Below, piece after piece: positions 12,433-25,248 of a DNA stretch of 64,000 bases. The stretch spans positions 24,626,707 through 24,690,706 of the forward strand of contig NW_024467121.1 in NCBI RefSeq assembly GCF_017591425.1, written 5' to 3'. The stretch's first letter is position 1. The number at the start of each line of letters is the position of its first letter. This DNA is from Ochotona curzoniae (lineage: Eukaryota > Chordata > Mammalia > Lagomorpha > Ochotonidae). A program made the position numbers and the translations under genes. The notes under the pieces are model-generated. The model was not told the origin of the DNA. It did not search any database and saw nothing but the letters and a program-made list of their open reading frames with translations.

Positions 12433-12692
12433 GAAATTTTGACTGGGTAGGGAATGACTTTACCCAGAATGCTGGCACTGGCCTTGTTATCAACCAGGCA
12501 GATGTGAGGAACAACAGAAGCATCATTAAGCAACTTAAAGACGTGTTTGAAAGGGACTGGTACTCGCCCTATGCTAAAACCTTACAACCAACCAAACAGC
12601 CAAACTGCTCGGGCCTGCTCAAACTCAAATTCCCCTCAAACAAAACTGCCAGCTACAACACAAGTGGGAGAGAGCCCTTGAGTGTGCAATGA
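12433..12692 (+). CDS. PLD5: PLD5 terminal coding exon and stop codon
   Basis: The exon starts after 'tttttgtttgcag', completes a split glycine codon and runs 85 further residues to a TGA at 12690-12692. It begins GNFDWVGNDFTQNAGTGLV. PLD3 has GTSNWSGNYFTETAGTSLLV at this place, so the second conserved block after the HKD motif is present, with FDW instead of SNW. Next come FERDWYSPYAK, the family's C-terminal signature, and a short tail ending SVQ. Sequons NRS, NCS, NKT and NTS fit a luminal, glycosylated domain. The last 25 or so residues differ from the human tail I remember, as expected for a fast-evolving end. About 180 residues of an expected protein of roughly 536 are in the window. 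Confidence 0.95.
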
Positions 12693-15400
12693 GAACAAGC
12701 AAACTGACCAAACAGCTCTGAATTTCTTATTTATACCTACAGGACCTGAGGAGAGGAGTGAAGAACAATTTAATATGTCTTTTTTTTTTTTTAGGGAAAA
12801 AGCACACTTACAAAAAATGTTCTCTGAACATGTGATACCTAACTAACAGTATCTTAGCGCCGTATATACTGCATTGAAGACTTTTGTATTTGTTACTTCA
12901 GACAGAGAATGTCATCCTGGTTTAGACGTTAGTTTTTACAATTGCATACAAATTTTAAGACTTGGATACTTGCTTCCTGTTCCTCTTTGGTCATAGGACC
13001 CCTTTCCTGCTGACCCACCTGCTCAGTTCTTAGGAAGCCTCGCATGAGGCGAGTGCTTTCTTTAATGCAATTCTGAGATCTGGTTCTGGACGTGAAGGGG
13101 GAGATTTAGCAGAAGAGACTGAGGACTCCAAGTCTCTGTCCTCGTGAACCCTCTCCAAGACTCGTACAGTCAGCTAAGCATGAGCAGTTTATATCTCATG
13201 CCAGCCTTCAGAACCCTTGAAGAATACCAATTTTACTTCATTTTCATTTTCTCTCAATACCACAATTTTTTTTTGCATCACTTTCTCTTACAGAATGTTC
13301 TTATTACATAGCATCCCTGTATCCACCTCAACATTAGTTCCAAGTGTGATAACATCTTTTGAAACTGTATGAATTCCTCAGAATATATAAAGTGGCAGTG
13401 TTTCATTTTCAACTTTCAGCTGCATTTTCCCCATATCAAATAGATATTTTCGAACCACAGCCAGCAATATGTATCCTTTCTCTCAAGCTCAGATAAATTA
13501 TGCAGTCACCTGCTAATATCCAGCAAGCTATTAGTCTGCATTTTGAGAATAAAGTAGTTTTTCACCTTTTTTTTGTTTAGTTTATGGCATTGATAAAGGG
13601 AAGGTCTGTATGCTTCAGTGAATTTTAATCTCTTTAGAATCATTATGCTGTTAAGAGTATGCCAGCAAAGGTTTATAGAGCTATTTAATATACCCTCTGC
13701 TGTTTACTATACCAAATGCTTTTCAGAGAAATGCAGTTTAAATACTGTGCTTGACATATTTTACTAAGAAACAAATACTAGATTATTGTTCTATAATGTC
13801 ATTGTGGTGGTGTTTTATATCTATACAACCTATAACCCTGTATTAATGGAGACTGTTGTGAGACAAGAGAGGCATGACCTCCTCCGAGCCCAGAGCAGGT
13901 GGCCAGGATGTGGCTCCTGACTCTGTGACTCAGAGTCCCTCACTCCTTGGTTTCCAGTTTTTATTGGTAATGTAGACAGTAATACTCACCTACCTCGCAA
14001 GGATTTGTCATGGTAGGAAATATTTATAACTTGTTTTGAAATCAAAAGAACTTATATAAATGCTAAGCATTATAATGTATACTCTTTTTCTTGAAATAAT
14101 CTTTATGGTATCCTGATAGAATCAACACCTGGTCCAGGAACCCAGGAGGGCAAACAGATCCACAGCTTTCAGTTGCCAATGTGGATAAAAGGATGCAACA
14201 ACAAAAATGCCAATGGAATCTGGACTGTCAAAATTTAAATGTGACATTTTATTGGGTCATTTGGCAAAAATAGCAGAAAGCTAGGCATTATGTTAAGGAT
14301 CATTTTTTTCCTAGAAACAACCTGTATATGTATTTTCACAGAAAAGACAAGAAATCTCAGTATTTTTTTTTCTAGAGAGCTTGTTTAGAATTTGCCTAAC
14401 AATGAAGAGAGGACCTGCAAGTCTTCCTGGTTCAGTTAGCTTAGAATGACTGGTCATCCAGTGATCGCATAGCTTTCCTATTGTTTCTATGTACTGCTTC
14501 AGTCAACAGAGCTGGAATAAAGCTCTTTTTAAGGGTAGCCTGTGTTTCTGCCTGACTGAGGAATCCTCAGTGAAATTCTTCATCAGTAACTGCCAGCCAC
14601 TAGTACTCTATAAATATGTACCATGAACCAATCCTTGTGTGAGCTGACAGTTATCCTGCCAGTCATGCCAACAAAGTAAATGTGGTTTTGGTGATGACTT
14701 AGAAAAGAAAACAGAGAGTAACAGCGGAGACAAGCCAAGTTCCCCCATGGAAAAGCAAAAGCAACGTGGGAGGGATTTGTAAAGTTCACATGAAAAGTAG
14801 TTGTTTCCTTGTTGTGTCCTGGTGCATTTGTCTTAGGGTCAGGACGAGTGAAGGTTTGGTGTTAAGTGGCCCCATTCACTGTTACTATCTTTCATACATG
14901 GCAGGAAAAATGTATGCCACCCTTCACAAAATGAACATCATCACAGTGCGCTGGGAACTATGTTCTTGCCATGCACCAGCAGAGCCCCACTCGACCCAGC
15001 CAGCCACCTCATCGGAGCACTCTGGGTGCAGCAACTACTAGGTCACCAGGGAAATGGACCCTGCAGCATGTCAATAAAGGGTCTTTCTCTGCTAAGAGAG
15101 CATTTCCTCCTCTAGAACTTTCTCTTCAATCTGGATCATTTTTCTACCCTTCTTCTGGTGGCCTTTCTCGGAGACTTTACGCAGAGTAAATGACCAACTT
15201 CCATTTCTCCATTCCCAAATACTCCAGGAATTATTTTTAAAAGAATTTAAAAAAAAACATGAAACAAAACCCCTCTGAGATCATGAGGAATGAACATGCC
15301 AGAAATTATGAGCAGAAAGGTGGCTCCTAGCCTCATTTTTTCTTCCATAAACATGCAAGAAACTATTTCCCAAGGGAATAAAGGAATTTTGTTTGAAATT
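12693..15400 (+). other. PLD5: Probable PLD5 3' UTR
   Basis: No coding potential is visible after the stop, and the sequence is AT-rich and almost free of lagomorph repeats. AATAAA signals occur at 13548-13553, 14516-14521, 15073-15078 and 15377-15382. The real transcript end cannot be fixed from sequence alone; the UTR may be longer or shorter than given. A MIR-like relic lies at 13930-14075. Confidence 0.55.
13930..14075 (-). repeat. MIR-like relic, antisense, in the probable 3' UTR
   Basis: 'tactcacctacctcgcaagg' followed by 'atttgtcatggtaggaaata' and 'ataaatgctaagcattataa' follows the reversed MIR consensus. Confidence 0.5.
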
Positions 15401-18400
15401 TGAAATTATATTTTGGATTTGTATTTCTGTGTTGCTAAATGTTTATCTAGTGCCTTATTTATTCTTGTGTTAGTTTTAAATAATGTTGCACTGTCCAGAG
15501 ATATTTCTGCTTATTGTGGAGTCTCATATGATCTTTTGATAAGCCCACCAGTTATAAATCTATATAAGCATGAACCATTTTTATGCATCCTGTGCTTTTC
15601 CCACACCACATAACTTATCAACCCCAAAACAAATAACATATACTGTCAAATTAGCATGGATGCTGTTCAAGGCCTTGTCACTGGCCACTAGTATATTGAA
15701 TAATTGAATCATATTTTCCCATACCATTGGAGAGAGAGAAGTGGAACATTGCAAAGATTGTATCTATACTCTGTAAATGCCATACTTTGCATGAAAAATA
15801 ATGCAAGTGAGGTATGTAGAAAAGGTCCCCACAGTCTTTGAAGAGCCTTGTAAAGGGATGTTTCATGGACTTCCAAGGTCCCTGGTGATGCAGAATGAAA
15901 AACTAATGTCTGAAAAGTAAACAAAAGGCCAGTGGAAAAGCTTCCCAGCTGTGGAGCTCTGGGCACCACGTTTCTCATTTGGGCTGAGTCTGTACTATTG
16001 TTTGTCTCACATCTGATTTGGATTTGTGTGAGATGGGTCTGACCCCCTTTACGAATGATCTTACCCTTTGCAAAATGTGCTTTGCTGATGCAGTTATAAC
16101 AGCGCTTCAGTGAACTTGGAACTGACAAAAGCTCATTTCCCACAAGCCTGTAGCTATTCTCAAGTGACTTCGATTATGTCTGAGTTTTTTTTTTTAATTT
16201 CAGAAAGTTTTATTGAGCTAAGTTCCAAGAGAAAACAAATATAAAGATTAAACTGTTCTTGATAAAATCAGAACCAAAGCCCATCTGTCTCAGAAATTCT
16301 ACCCCAAGATCTTCTCTTTTGTGTTCTCATGTATGGCCATTTATATGTCTAAAATTTTATCATGTTTAACATTTAGGAATGTCTAAGAAATGGCCTTTAC
16401 TTGCAGTAATACTGGAAAATATACTTCCTGTCATGGAAAATACTTTCTAGTTGTTTATTTATATTCAGTCCCTTGCAAACAGCTCACACATAAAGGACAG
16501 ATATGCAATTATTTCTTTTTTACCTGTGCTTGCTCCCAATGAACCTCTGCATTTTGTTGTAAATGTTTTAAAGGAGAAATTAGTGTAACTGCCATATGGC
16601 TTATGATAGATTGGATAAATTTACTCACATTTAACACTTTGTCATTTGCAAAACAAGCACTTTTCCTTGTCTTTTTATATATGAATAACTGAATAGGCAA
16701 CTTACCACTTTTACCTTACTGACTAAAGTTTGTGGAGGCTTTTTAATGCCTCTGAGGTCAATTTCAACTCATAGCATGCTTTTCTCACTTGAGAGAATTC
16801 CAATCTTTAGCTGAATTCTGAAGGTATTTAAAGAAGTTTCTGAAGAATATCTATCTAAACTGTAAGAACTTGAAGTTTCTCATTTGGGGCCCTTATTAAG
16901 TCTTTTTCATGCAGAATTCTGAAAGGTCCCTGGTCTGCTTCTATTGGCATTGTTTTTTTTTTAACTAAAAGTCAGGTGCCATTTAGTAGAAAAGGATGCA
17001 TTTTCTTTTGCTATGGTCAACTTCTAAACCTCTAATGCTGTTACAAAGGATATCATAAATGTTTAGTGTTCCTTCATTTAATAGGATAAACTTGTACCTG
17101 AAAATGTCTATATTAAGATTCCTAAATAAAAGGGGTGTGATCAAGGGCAGAATTTGAGGAGATTATTAAACCTGTCAAAACTTTCACATAACCAAATGCT
17201 AAGTTTTTCCAGAAGTAAATCTTGTAAGAATGTTTTTTCCTACAGTAGGAGAAGGCATTCCTTTTCCCCCTCAGCTTGATCTAGAAGCTGTACCCTGACA
17301 ATAAGTAAGGAAAATGCAGCTGGCCACATGAGCTCTGGGCCCTGGACACAAGGGGGCATCTTTGTGACACTACTTATCTCTATCTAATAATCACTCCTAA
17401 TGCATATTAATTTTGATTAAATAAGTGATTGTGTTTTGTGAAGAAAAATATTTGTAGAAAGCACACTGTACTCTGTTCTTGGGACAGTAAATGTTTTTGA
17501 GAACACGAATCCAGCTACCTCTGTTTACCCACCACCGTCTTCTGGCCCTGCTTAATTCCGTAATCAAATATACCTGGGCTCTTCTCAGAAAACCCATATT
17601 GGATCTCAGATTGAAAGCTTAGCTTGGCAGCCATCTAAACCAGTTCCCACTACACAAATGCCACTCCCATTCTGTTGCTCAGAAGTTGGGGAACTACTCA
17701 ATCCACCCAGGATATAAAAGTTTACTGATTTACTAAGAATTAAGATTTACAGCAAAGCCTTGCCTTGGAAATGTAAGGTGAGTAAGCTTTGTATAAAAAG
17801 AAAGGTATAATTTACTTTTGGTCATTTGAGAGTTTAGCAAAGGCTAATTAATAAGGCAGGCTTTGTGAATCTGCAGTAGTCAGGAAACACAACTTGATTT
17901 TATCAGTGACTTTCTAAACCCTACAATTTCATGGTTTGGGTCAGCTGATAGTTTGGCAAGAGACACTCAGTTGCAAAGAGTTTAGTGAAATTATAGTAAA
18001 GGTGAAGATTGTACTGTATTTCATAGGAGGAAAAACTGAGTAAGGAGAAAAGGAGTCCTTTTGGAAGATGTAGCCACAAACCCATTCCTTTTGGCCTCAG
18101 ACATGGTTAAATATACATATTTTATACACACACACACATTCCTCTCTCAGCCCTTTTCCAGGGGTGGAAAATTCAAACGAATATTGGAGATATTTTTAGA
18201 CTCTTACAAGATACAAAAGCACACAAGCTTGTCTTCTAATTTAGAGTTTCCACTTGAGTGGACAACTGATCTTGGGAATAATAACCTCAATTTCCCTGAT
18301 TGAAAATGTTGAAATTAAATGCAGCTTTCCAATGTAAGTAGGGGATAAAGATCTTTCAGTACAACTCAAAAAATGGAATCTAACAGTCATGTGAATCAGA

Positions 18401-19813
18401 GCTTACTGTATCAATGTGCTTACTGCCAATGTTTCTTTAGAAAGTTTCTTTAGAAAGAACACATTAAGAAAGGCGAGACCTGTCAAAATGTAATATGACA
18501 GACAACAGTGAAGTTCCAGAAAAGTTACAATATTGACAGGGAACCAGAAAAATCCTCCCTGGAAAAGTGTCATTGAGAAATAATACTCCCTGGTAAAGTG
18601 TCAGATGTTACTCATATTTGGTGGGTGGATCCACCATTTTCCTAATGTCCTGGGGAAACCATGCCTACAGAAGCAAAACCATGTTTGCTGTATTATGAGC
18701 CACTCACAGGAGCCTCACAATTGCACTAAGGAGATTCATTTCCAGGCCAAGTGGAGACCTAAGAAAAGAAGATAGAGATAGTAGTCTTTTGGTTGGACAC
18801 TACCTGGTTCAAGCCGGCAGAACCCTCCCGTAAGGACTGGACAACAGAAAATAAACCAGGGACAGAGCAGCCAAAATGGGAACAGTCACCAGAACGGGGC
18901 CACCTTAGAGCAGAATGATTTCTCTGGTCAAGAGAACTAGAGTTCCTGTGATTCACCATTTCTGCTTTTAGGATACTGGAGATATGATGGATTCCTGAAC
19001 AGTGAGTCTGGACTTTGTAGCTACTGGGTTGCTTTCTTATCTTCCTTACTTTCTTATGTACTGGCATCAATAAACTCATATTACCTGAAATAACTTATCA
19101 GTGTGATGGGATTTTTGCAGTTGGAGGGCAGAAATTTGTCAAAGCCTAACATACACTTAAAACAAAGGGCTTATCTAATTGACTTCAAAATAAAAGAGGA
19201 AAGGAAACATTATGGTATATGCTTATTTGGGTTCGACATGAACTCATGGGTGTGGTTAGCTGCATAATAAATAGTGTGGACCTACTTCATAAATGTTAAG
19301 TATCAAATCAATACCAAACAAATATCCTGGAGTCATAAGGATTAATTAGTAGCACTAAATGTGGAAACAAAACAAAATCATTTAGGATATGATTATCTGA
19401 TGGAGAGGGTTGTTAGAGCTGGAATAGAAATTAGAACTTCTGAAGCCCAAGCCCATTATATTTTCATATGAAGAAATGAAACAGAATACATGGTGAGTTA
19501 AGTAGAGACAGATGCATTATAAATTTAGATAATGTTTTAAGATATCCTAATGATTGGTTTGATGAATGCAAAGGTGCTACTAATTTGCTGAATGTTTAAG
19601 TTGGTTGTTTATGGAGCTTTTTAGAACTTACAGGTAATAACCTTGGAGGTCTGAAAAGGAAGAAGTATCATTAAGATGCTGTAAGGCATACTTTAGCAAT
19701 AAAAGTTCTCCAGGATATTCACAGAAGCCTCAGTTCTCATCAAGCCATGAAGAAAAATGTTTTTAAGATTAGTGAACGGAAAACTTGCGTGGTAAAGTAA
19801 AATATTACACATT
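15401..19813. other. Repeat-poor unique sequence downstream of PLD5
   Basis: This is 4.4 kb without a recognisable gene or lagomorph SINE or L1. It holds small simple runs only (for example a short (CA)n near 18125). Open frames here, the longest about 144 codons at 15709-16143 on the minus strand, look like chance. It may be a distal 3' UTR or regulatory sequence. Confidence 0.45.
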
Positions 19814-19828
19814 AAGAAATGAGTTCAT

Positions 19829-19860
19829 GTGCTTGCCTCAGCAGCGCACATACTAAAATG
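19829..19860 (+). pseudogene. 3'-truncated U6 snRNA retro-fragment
   Basis: The 32 bases beginning 'gtgcttgcctcagcagcg' match the start of U6 snRNA (gtgctcgcttcggcagca, then tatactaaaat) with a few changes. The piece stops after the 'tactaaaat' box, about 31 nt into U6. It is flanked by 'aagaaatgagttcat' (19814-19828) and 'aagaaatgaattcat' (19863-19877), a 15-bp duplication with one mismatch. This indicates an L1-type insertion of a U6 5' fragment without a poly(A) tail. It is not a working gene: most of U6 is absent. Confidence 0.8.
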
Positions 19861-20089
19861 AGAAGAAATGAATTCATGAACTTCCAACAGGCTTCTTAGG
19901 TAGGAAGACTTTGGCATAGCTCAGTTGAGAATGCTTTAGGTATCCATTGTTTTGGACATGGGCAAGAACTGAAGTCTACTTCAAATGAGTGTCTGGACCA
20001 CCTTTGAGAAAGCTCTCTGAATTCCTTACATTTCTCATAATTTGCCCCTGGCTAAACATAATCAGCTGATTGATATATCTTAGGTTTTT

Positions 20090-20430
20090 TTTTTTTTTTT
20101 TTTTTTTAAGATTTATTTTTATTATTTTGTTATTGGAAAGGCGGATATACAGAGAGGAGAGACAGAGAGGAAGATCTTCCATCCGATGATTCACTCCCCA
20201 AGTGAGCGCAACGGGTCGATACTACGCCGATCCGAAGCCAGGAGCCTCTTCCGGGTCTCCCACGCGGGCGCAGGTTCCCAAAGCCTTGGGCCGTCCTCGA
20301 CTGCTTTCCCAGGCCACAAGCAGGGAGCTGGAAGGGAAGCGGGGCTGCCGGGATTAGAACCGGCGCCCATATGGGATCCCGGGCGTGCAAGGCGAGGACC
20401 TTTAACCACTTGCGCCACCGCGCCGGGCCC
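20090..20430 (-). mobile_element. Young CSINE, antisense, full length
   Basis: This is a tRNA-derived SINE transcribed by RNA polymerase III. Reading the minus strand: head 'gggcccggcgcggtggcgca' with an A-box-like 'tggcgcaagtgg', a B box 'ggttctaatcccggc', body, then 'tatccgcctttccaat' and an A-rich tail (the long T run on the plus strand). The insertion is flanked by 'tatcttaggttttt' at about 20076 and again at 20431-20444. Its CpG sites are well kept, so it is young. The open frames on both strands are chance frames shared by all copies. Confidence 0.95.
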
Positions 20431-20444
20431 TATCTTAGGTTTTT

Positions 20445-21506
20445 AGAGTATATTTTTTAAAATGCAGTTGACACATAAAGTCTTCCATTTCTTTAGGATA
20501 TGTTGGTCTCTTTTTGAAACAAATACTCTATGCTTTTCTTTGTATCTTGCCAATTTCTCTTGAAAATTTGTGCCCAAAACAGAGGCCTTTCAACAAGATA
20601 TCATATACTCTAAAATAATTATTTTTCATTTTCATGCATAATGGGTCTCAGAATAAAAATAGCATAAATAATACTTATTTTATTTTTGAAATAACACATC
20701 GGAAAGAGTCATCCATTGTAATATATGTTGAGCTGTAATTCCTTCTAATACTGGATTTCTTGATGATGATAATGGGCTAGACATGGTCCTTGCCCTCATG
20801 AGAACTTAATCTAAAATGGAAAAGAATCTCAAAAAGCAGAGTCTAGATCAAGTTTTTGTAACGAATTTTGAAACATTTTCCAGCCCTAGTGCCCTGACCA
20901 ATTCTTCAGGGACATACTTAAAAGATAATCCTAGTCAAGGAGCAGTACATCTGTGTTGCCTAATACAAAGGGGAAATAATAGAACAATGAAATGCCAAAA
21001 AACATTGGGAATAACCATGAAAGTTAGATGCTTAATTTTTATTGTATTGAAATAAGCTGCATGGAAAAGAAAAAAATTAGCTATCAGTGTCTAGATAAAT
21101 GTTTTCCTAGTGTCTGAGTGTAGGGTTTAAGACAAGTAGGAAGAATGAAATGCACCAATAACCAGTTGGCCCATCCACAACAAGTGCACACACATCTGCA
21201 TAAACCCAGAGGGCCGATCCTCACTGCTTACTGCCATGAAGGGGTAAGGAGATTAAGGATAAAGTGTGAGTAGTGGGAGCAGTCCATCTTAGACTATGGA
21301 CAACAGGGGCATCTTTTATGATAATTATAAAATAATTTTTTTTTTACTGTCACCATGCAACTCTAAATAATCTCACTGATAGAATTTTCCCAAAGATGAC
21401 TATTTTATGTTAAAAAATTGTATTGCTTCGAACAATAATGAAGGAAAGTCTGATCAATCCATTTGCAGAAAACAATCCAAAAGTCTGGAGGAAAGATTTA
21501 ATATTG
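20445..21506. other. Unique intergenic sequence
   Basis: AT-rich sequence between a CSINE and an L1. I see no gene, RNA or known repeat in it. Confidence 0.4.
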
Positions 21507-23240
21507 CAGAGAGTCAAGATGGCAGAATAGGGTAAGGACATGTTAAAACAGAGAAATTTTAGCCAATATAAAGCAAAGAGGGCACATTTCAAGAACAGGA
21601 GAGGACAGAACAACAGCACAAGGGTTCCTGGAAACTGACAGACACAGGAAAGCAGCAGACACAACCATGTGGTATTGTAGTGACTGACACCCTAATGGCA
21701 TTCAGTGAGCCACAATCTAAACTCTACCAGCAGCCAGAACTATACCAGCAACCAGGTGGGAAGGGATGTTTACCGGTAGTTCAGATGGTGAACCCAAAGA
21801 ACTGGCTGTCTTGCTGGTCTGTTTGATTTGACCAGGAGAAGAGAAAGAGTGGCAGGTCCCAGATAGGCAGTACACAAACAGGGCGAATTTCACAGCCCAG
21901 TCCACCACCTAAAGCCGAATGGGCCATTTTGTGCATTGTGGAAAAACTAAGACTATTGACAACAGTGAACTGCACATGCACTGCACTGGGATTCACTGAG
22001 CTTAGTGCATTGCACTGGTCCCATAGGGAAGTAATACTGACTTTGGAATTGTATGGGTCAAAATAGGTCTGTGTGACCCTCAGACCTAATGGCCAAAAGA
22101 TTCTGGCAATATCAGCACCACCAACAACCACATAACTATATAGAACACCTGGTGTCTCCCTAATCCTGGGAACTGCCCCAACCAGAAGTGGGAGAAAGGT
22201 TGTACAGACAATGGTGCAGCCTCACACAGTATCATAGGAGGTGGAGACTGGTGAGCCAGGAGCTGGAAGTACGGAGACCATGGTAGAAATCTAACATAAG
22301 AATCCAGACATGAAACTCACTGGAGCGAATGGCACAAGTGACTGCAAACAAAGAGCCATGTACCAATTGCAATAAGTAAAATCAAATTGTAGACCTCTAG
22401 ATGACAGAGCTTAGAAACCTGCCCCCAGGAGAAGAATCTGATAGCCAGAAGTACAATGACCAACAGCAAAAAAGAAAGAGAGACAGAGGCACAATGAATA
22501 TTACTGAAGACTCCCCTGCAAAGGAGTAAAAGCTTTTGCCAACCTCTGACTTCACTGAGGAAGACATCGAGAAAATGGAGAATACAGAATTCAAAAACAC
22601 TTGGTATAAAACTTATCAACAATGAGAAGCACATAAAGCAGGCATTCAAGGAATTTACAGAATATGTCACATAGGGAGTGAATCAAATGAATGAGGATAT
22701 ATCAGAAATGAACACAGCGAAGCAAATTAAAAGTACAGTGGAGAGTCTCCAAAATAGAAGCAAGCAAGCAGAGGAAAGAATCTGAAAATGAGATGTTTCA
22801 TGTCACCAGGGGGAAACAAAAAGCTGGAAGCAGAGCTGGATCAGGCCAAAAAAAAGTATTCAAGAATTGAAAGACACTATTAAAAGGCCAAATATAAGAG
22901 TTATGGGAATCCTAGAAGGTGCAAAACGAAAAGCTGGGTTTTAAAATGTATTTGATGAAATAATAAGGGAAAATTTCCCTAATCTAGAGAAAGAATTGGG
23001 CAGCAACATCCAGGAGGGGCACAGAGTTCCCAACAGGGTGGACCAAAAACAATCTTCACCACAACACATGATAAGACTGGCAAACTGGGAAGTAGAGATA
23101 ATTTGCATATGCATTTCCACTCCTGGATAAAGGAGGATTTTTTTGGTAACACAGTTAAAGTGTACATTGACAATATGATACTAGATTTTCTGCCTCTACC
23201 TATGCTTACAATGCCATCATGCACTTAAAATGTCAAAATT
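21507..23240 (+). mobile_element. L1 copy with intact 5' start, internally deleted
   Basis: It starts 'gagagtcaagatggcagaat', the usual L1 5' end with a YY1-type site (CAAGATGG, 21515-21522). A 5' UTR of about 950 bases leads to a broken ORF1 starting at 22492 (MNITEDSPAKE, then a stop). Coiled-coil and RNA-binding-domain parts follow (RVMGILEGAK-like, DEIIRENFPNLEKELG), with several stops. Near 23090 the sequence jumps from ORF1 to L1 3' UTR ('gatactagattttctgcctc'), so all of ORF2 is missing. It is dead. It abuts the composite element at about 23246. Confidence 0.8.
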
Positions 23241-23245
23241 GTGTA

Positions 23246-23733
23246 CTAGGCCTAGACTAATATACTAAGCCTGACCAGCCTGTACACACTGTGGCTCATG
23301 CATAAACCAGTGGATATGGTCACTTAACCTAGACTGGTTCTCCCCCTAATCCAGCTGACATACAGGCCAGTGTATTTTTGTAGCCCCACACAGCCTGGTC
23401 CGCCCCAATTCCCAGTTTTCACACTCACCAGAAGGAGCAAATCCCCTTACTGGCCTCACCTCTTTCCCCCAGGTGTTACATGTGCTGTTACATGCTGCAA
23501 CCCAGTCTAGCATATCGGCATTCACCAGTGGGTGCTGCTGCTTGGCTCAGCCTCACCTGCTCTCAGTCCCCGATCACGCTAGCAGGTGCTACAGCTCAGG
23601 ACAGTCCAGTGAGCCCCCGTAACGTGAATGGCTGAGGTTGGCAGCCCAGCATAGCCTGTCTTTCTCCCTGTCTTGGTTCTCACATCTGCCGATGGGTGTT
23701 AGAACTTGCCCAGCCTATAGCTCTCACCCACCA
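23246..23733 (-). mobile_element. GC-rich composite retroelement, copy 2, left half (antisense)
   Basis: It aligns in reverse to about 50115-50560 of copy 6. For example, 'taatccagctgacatacagg' and 'cagcctggtccgccccaatt' are reverse matches of phrases there. The alignment reaches about 50115 at its right edge and resumes at 25611 from about 50135, so 23246-23733 and 25611-27809 are one older element split by copy 3. The 3' domain of this copy is missing at the left edge. Confidence 0.55.
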
Positions 23734-25248
23734 GTAACAGCTGGAATTGGGGGTGGGCCAGGCCAGGCCCAGCCAGGCTACAGCACCCACTGGCAAATGC
23801 CAAGATGAGGGAGGCCATGCCAGACTGTGCCACAGCACCCAACCAGCACATGTGAGAACCAGGGAGGAAAGGGGCAAAGCCAGTAGGCAAAATGTGGAGA
23901 GTGTGTTGGGATGGGGGCAGACCAGACCACGCAAGACTACAAAACCTGTGGGCCTCATGTGAGCTGGATCAGGGGAAAACAAAACTGGGCTGACTGTTCC
24001 TATTAGTTCAAGCATAAATCAGAGTGGGTGAGGGTTGGTTGGGCTCTGCCAGAGCATCAGCTGGCAGAAGCTGCCACTGGGGGCTAATTATGTCAAGTTA
24101 AACTGCAGAACCACCTGGAGAGTGTATATCCCAGGAGTGGGAGTGGCCCAGTAGGGAAATAGTGGGCACCTCCCTTTTGGGTTATCACTCCCACTGTAAG
24201 CATGAAAACCAGGACTGGGGCAGACATGGATGGACAGAACAGCATCTGCCAGCATTTGTATGGGCTGGATATTGGGACTGGATGGGCTGAACTAGGCATC
24301 TATGCCCATTGACATGTACAAGAGCTAAAAGGGATGCAGGACAGACTGCACAAGTATGCTGTATGTACTGGCAAGCACAGGAACCAGAGCAGGGGCAGGC
24401 CTGGTGGGGCATATTGTGGGTCACTCCAACTACGCTGCAGTTCCCACTGGTGTGTGCAAAGGCAAGTGTGTGGTGGGCACGATCAGGCTGGACTGCGACA
24501 CCCGTTTGTTCTTATGGAACACAGGGCTGGAAACAGAACTGACCCAACCATTACAACTATCAGCATAAGCTGATTGGGGCAACGAATTGTGCCAGATGCT
24601 GTACAGGCAAGCACATACAAGAATCTGGTCTGAGATCACCTCAGATGAAGTTTCTTTGGGGATCCCTCCAATAGAACTGCTGATCTCAGAACCCCAACCA
24701 TGAGGAGAAGTGCAGGTTCCATGGTCTGACCATGGAGTCCATGTGTCAAAGCTGAGCCTCCTCAGAGACTCAGATGTAGCAGTAGACAGCATATCCAGGT
24801 GCATATGGAGGATATGGCAGTCCATCGGAAGCTGCCGAGGACATCTGGTACCACAACAGAGAACAGAGGACAGAACAAGTCAATCAACTACCTCAGCCAA
24901 GTGTTGGCAGTGAAGATCTGGGAAAAAGGAGACTCTAAGGTGAACTGTGTCAGCCAGTGGATTCTGGAGAGATTCCATCGTGCTTGAAATGGTGAGAATG
25001 GCAGAATTCAGAACTGTTGAACTATCAATACCACTTGATCAAGACCTTTGGAACATGCCCCACATCAGGGACCTGGGATGGTTGGGAGACTGGGTGGGGC
25101 TTCTCCCTTTATCTCCCCCTTACTCCAGACACAAAACAAATAAAAATAATAATAATGTGGAAACAATGGTCTTACCCACTTCCCTGTAGCCCTTCACCCT
25201 TTGTGCCCTAATCAACTATGTAAAGATTATCAACATAAAATAATTATA
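23734..25248 (+). mobile_element. GC-rich composite retroelement, copy 3 (sense, nested, 5'-truncated)
   Basis: It begins at 'agctggaattgggggtgggc', matching copy 6 at about 50272, and runs through the array and the whole 3' domain: 'ggaaccagagcaggggcagg', 'tgacccaaccattacaacta', 'agacagcatatccaggtgca', 'cccacatcagggacctggga', 'cttacccacttccctgtagc' and 'aatcaactatgtaaagatta'. The A-rich tail is interrupted by the CSINE at 25249-25581 and continues to 25610. Diverged sequence at 23708-23727 and 25612-25632 (both around 'gcccag' and 'gctctca') is a plausible target duplication. No long coding frame fits a known family. Confidence 0.65.

Noticed and set aside
20320..20425. tRNA-like A and B boxes
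   Set aside because: They are the internal promoter of the CSINE head. No cloverleaf with an intact acceptor stem is evident, so no tRNA gene is called.
20186..20446. Overlapping 75-86 codon frames on both strands
   Set aside because: The same frames appear in every well-preserved CSINE (25273, 28247, 37542, 46224). They reflect the SINE sequence.
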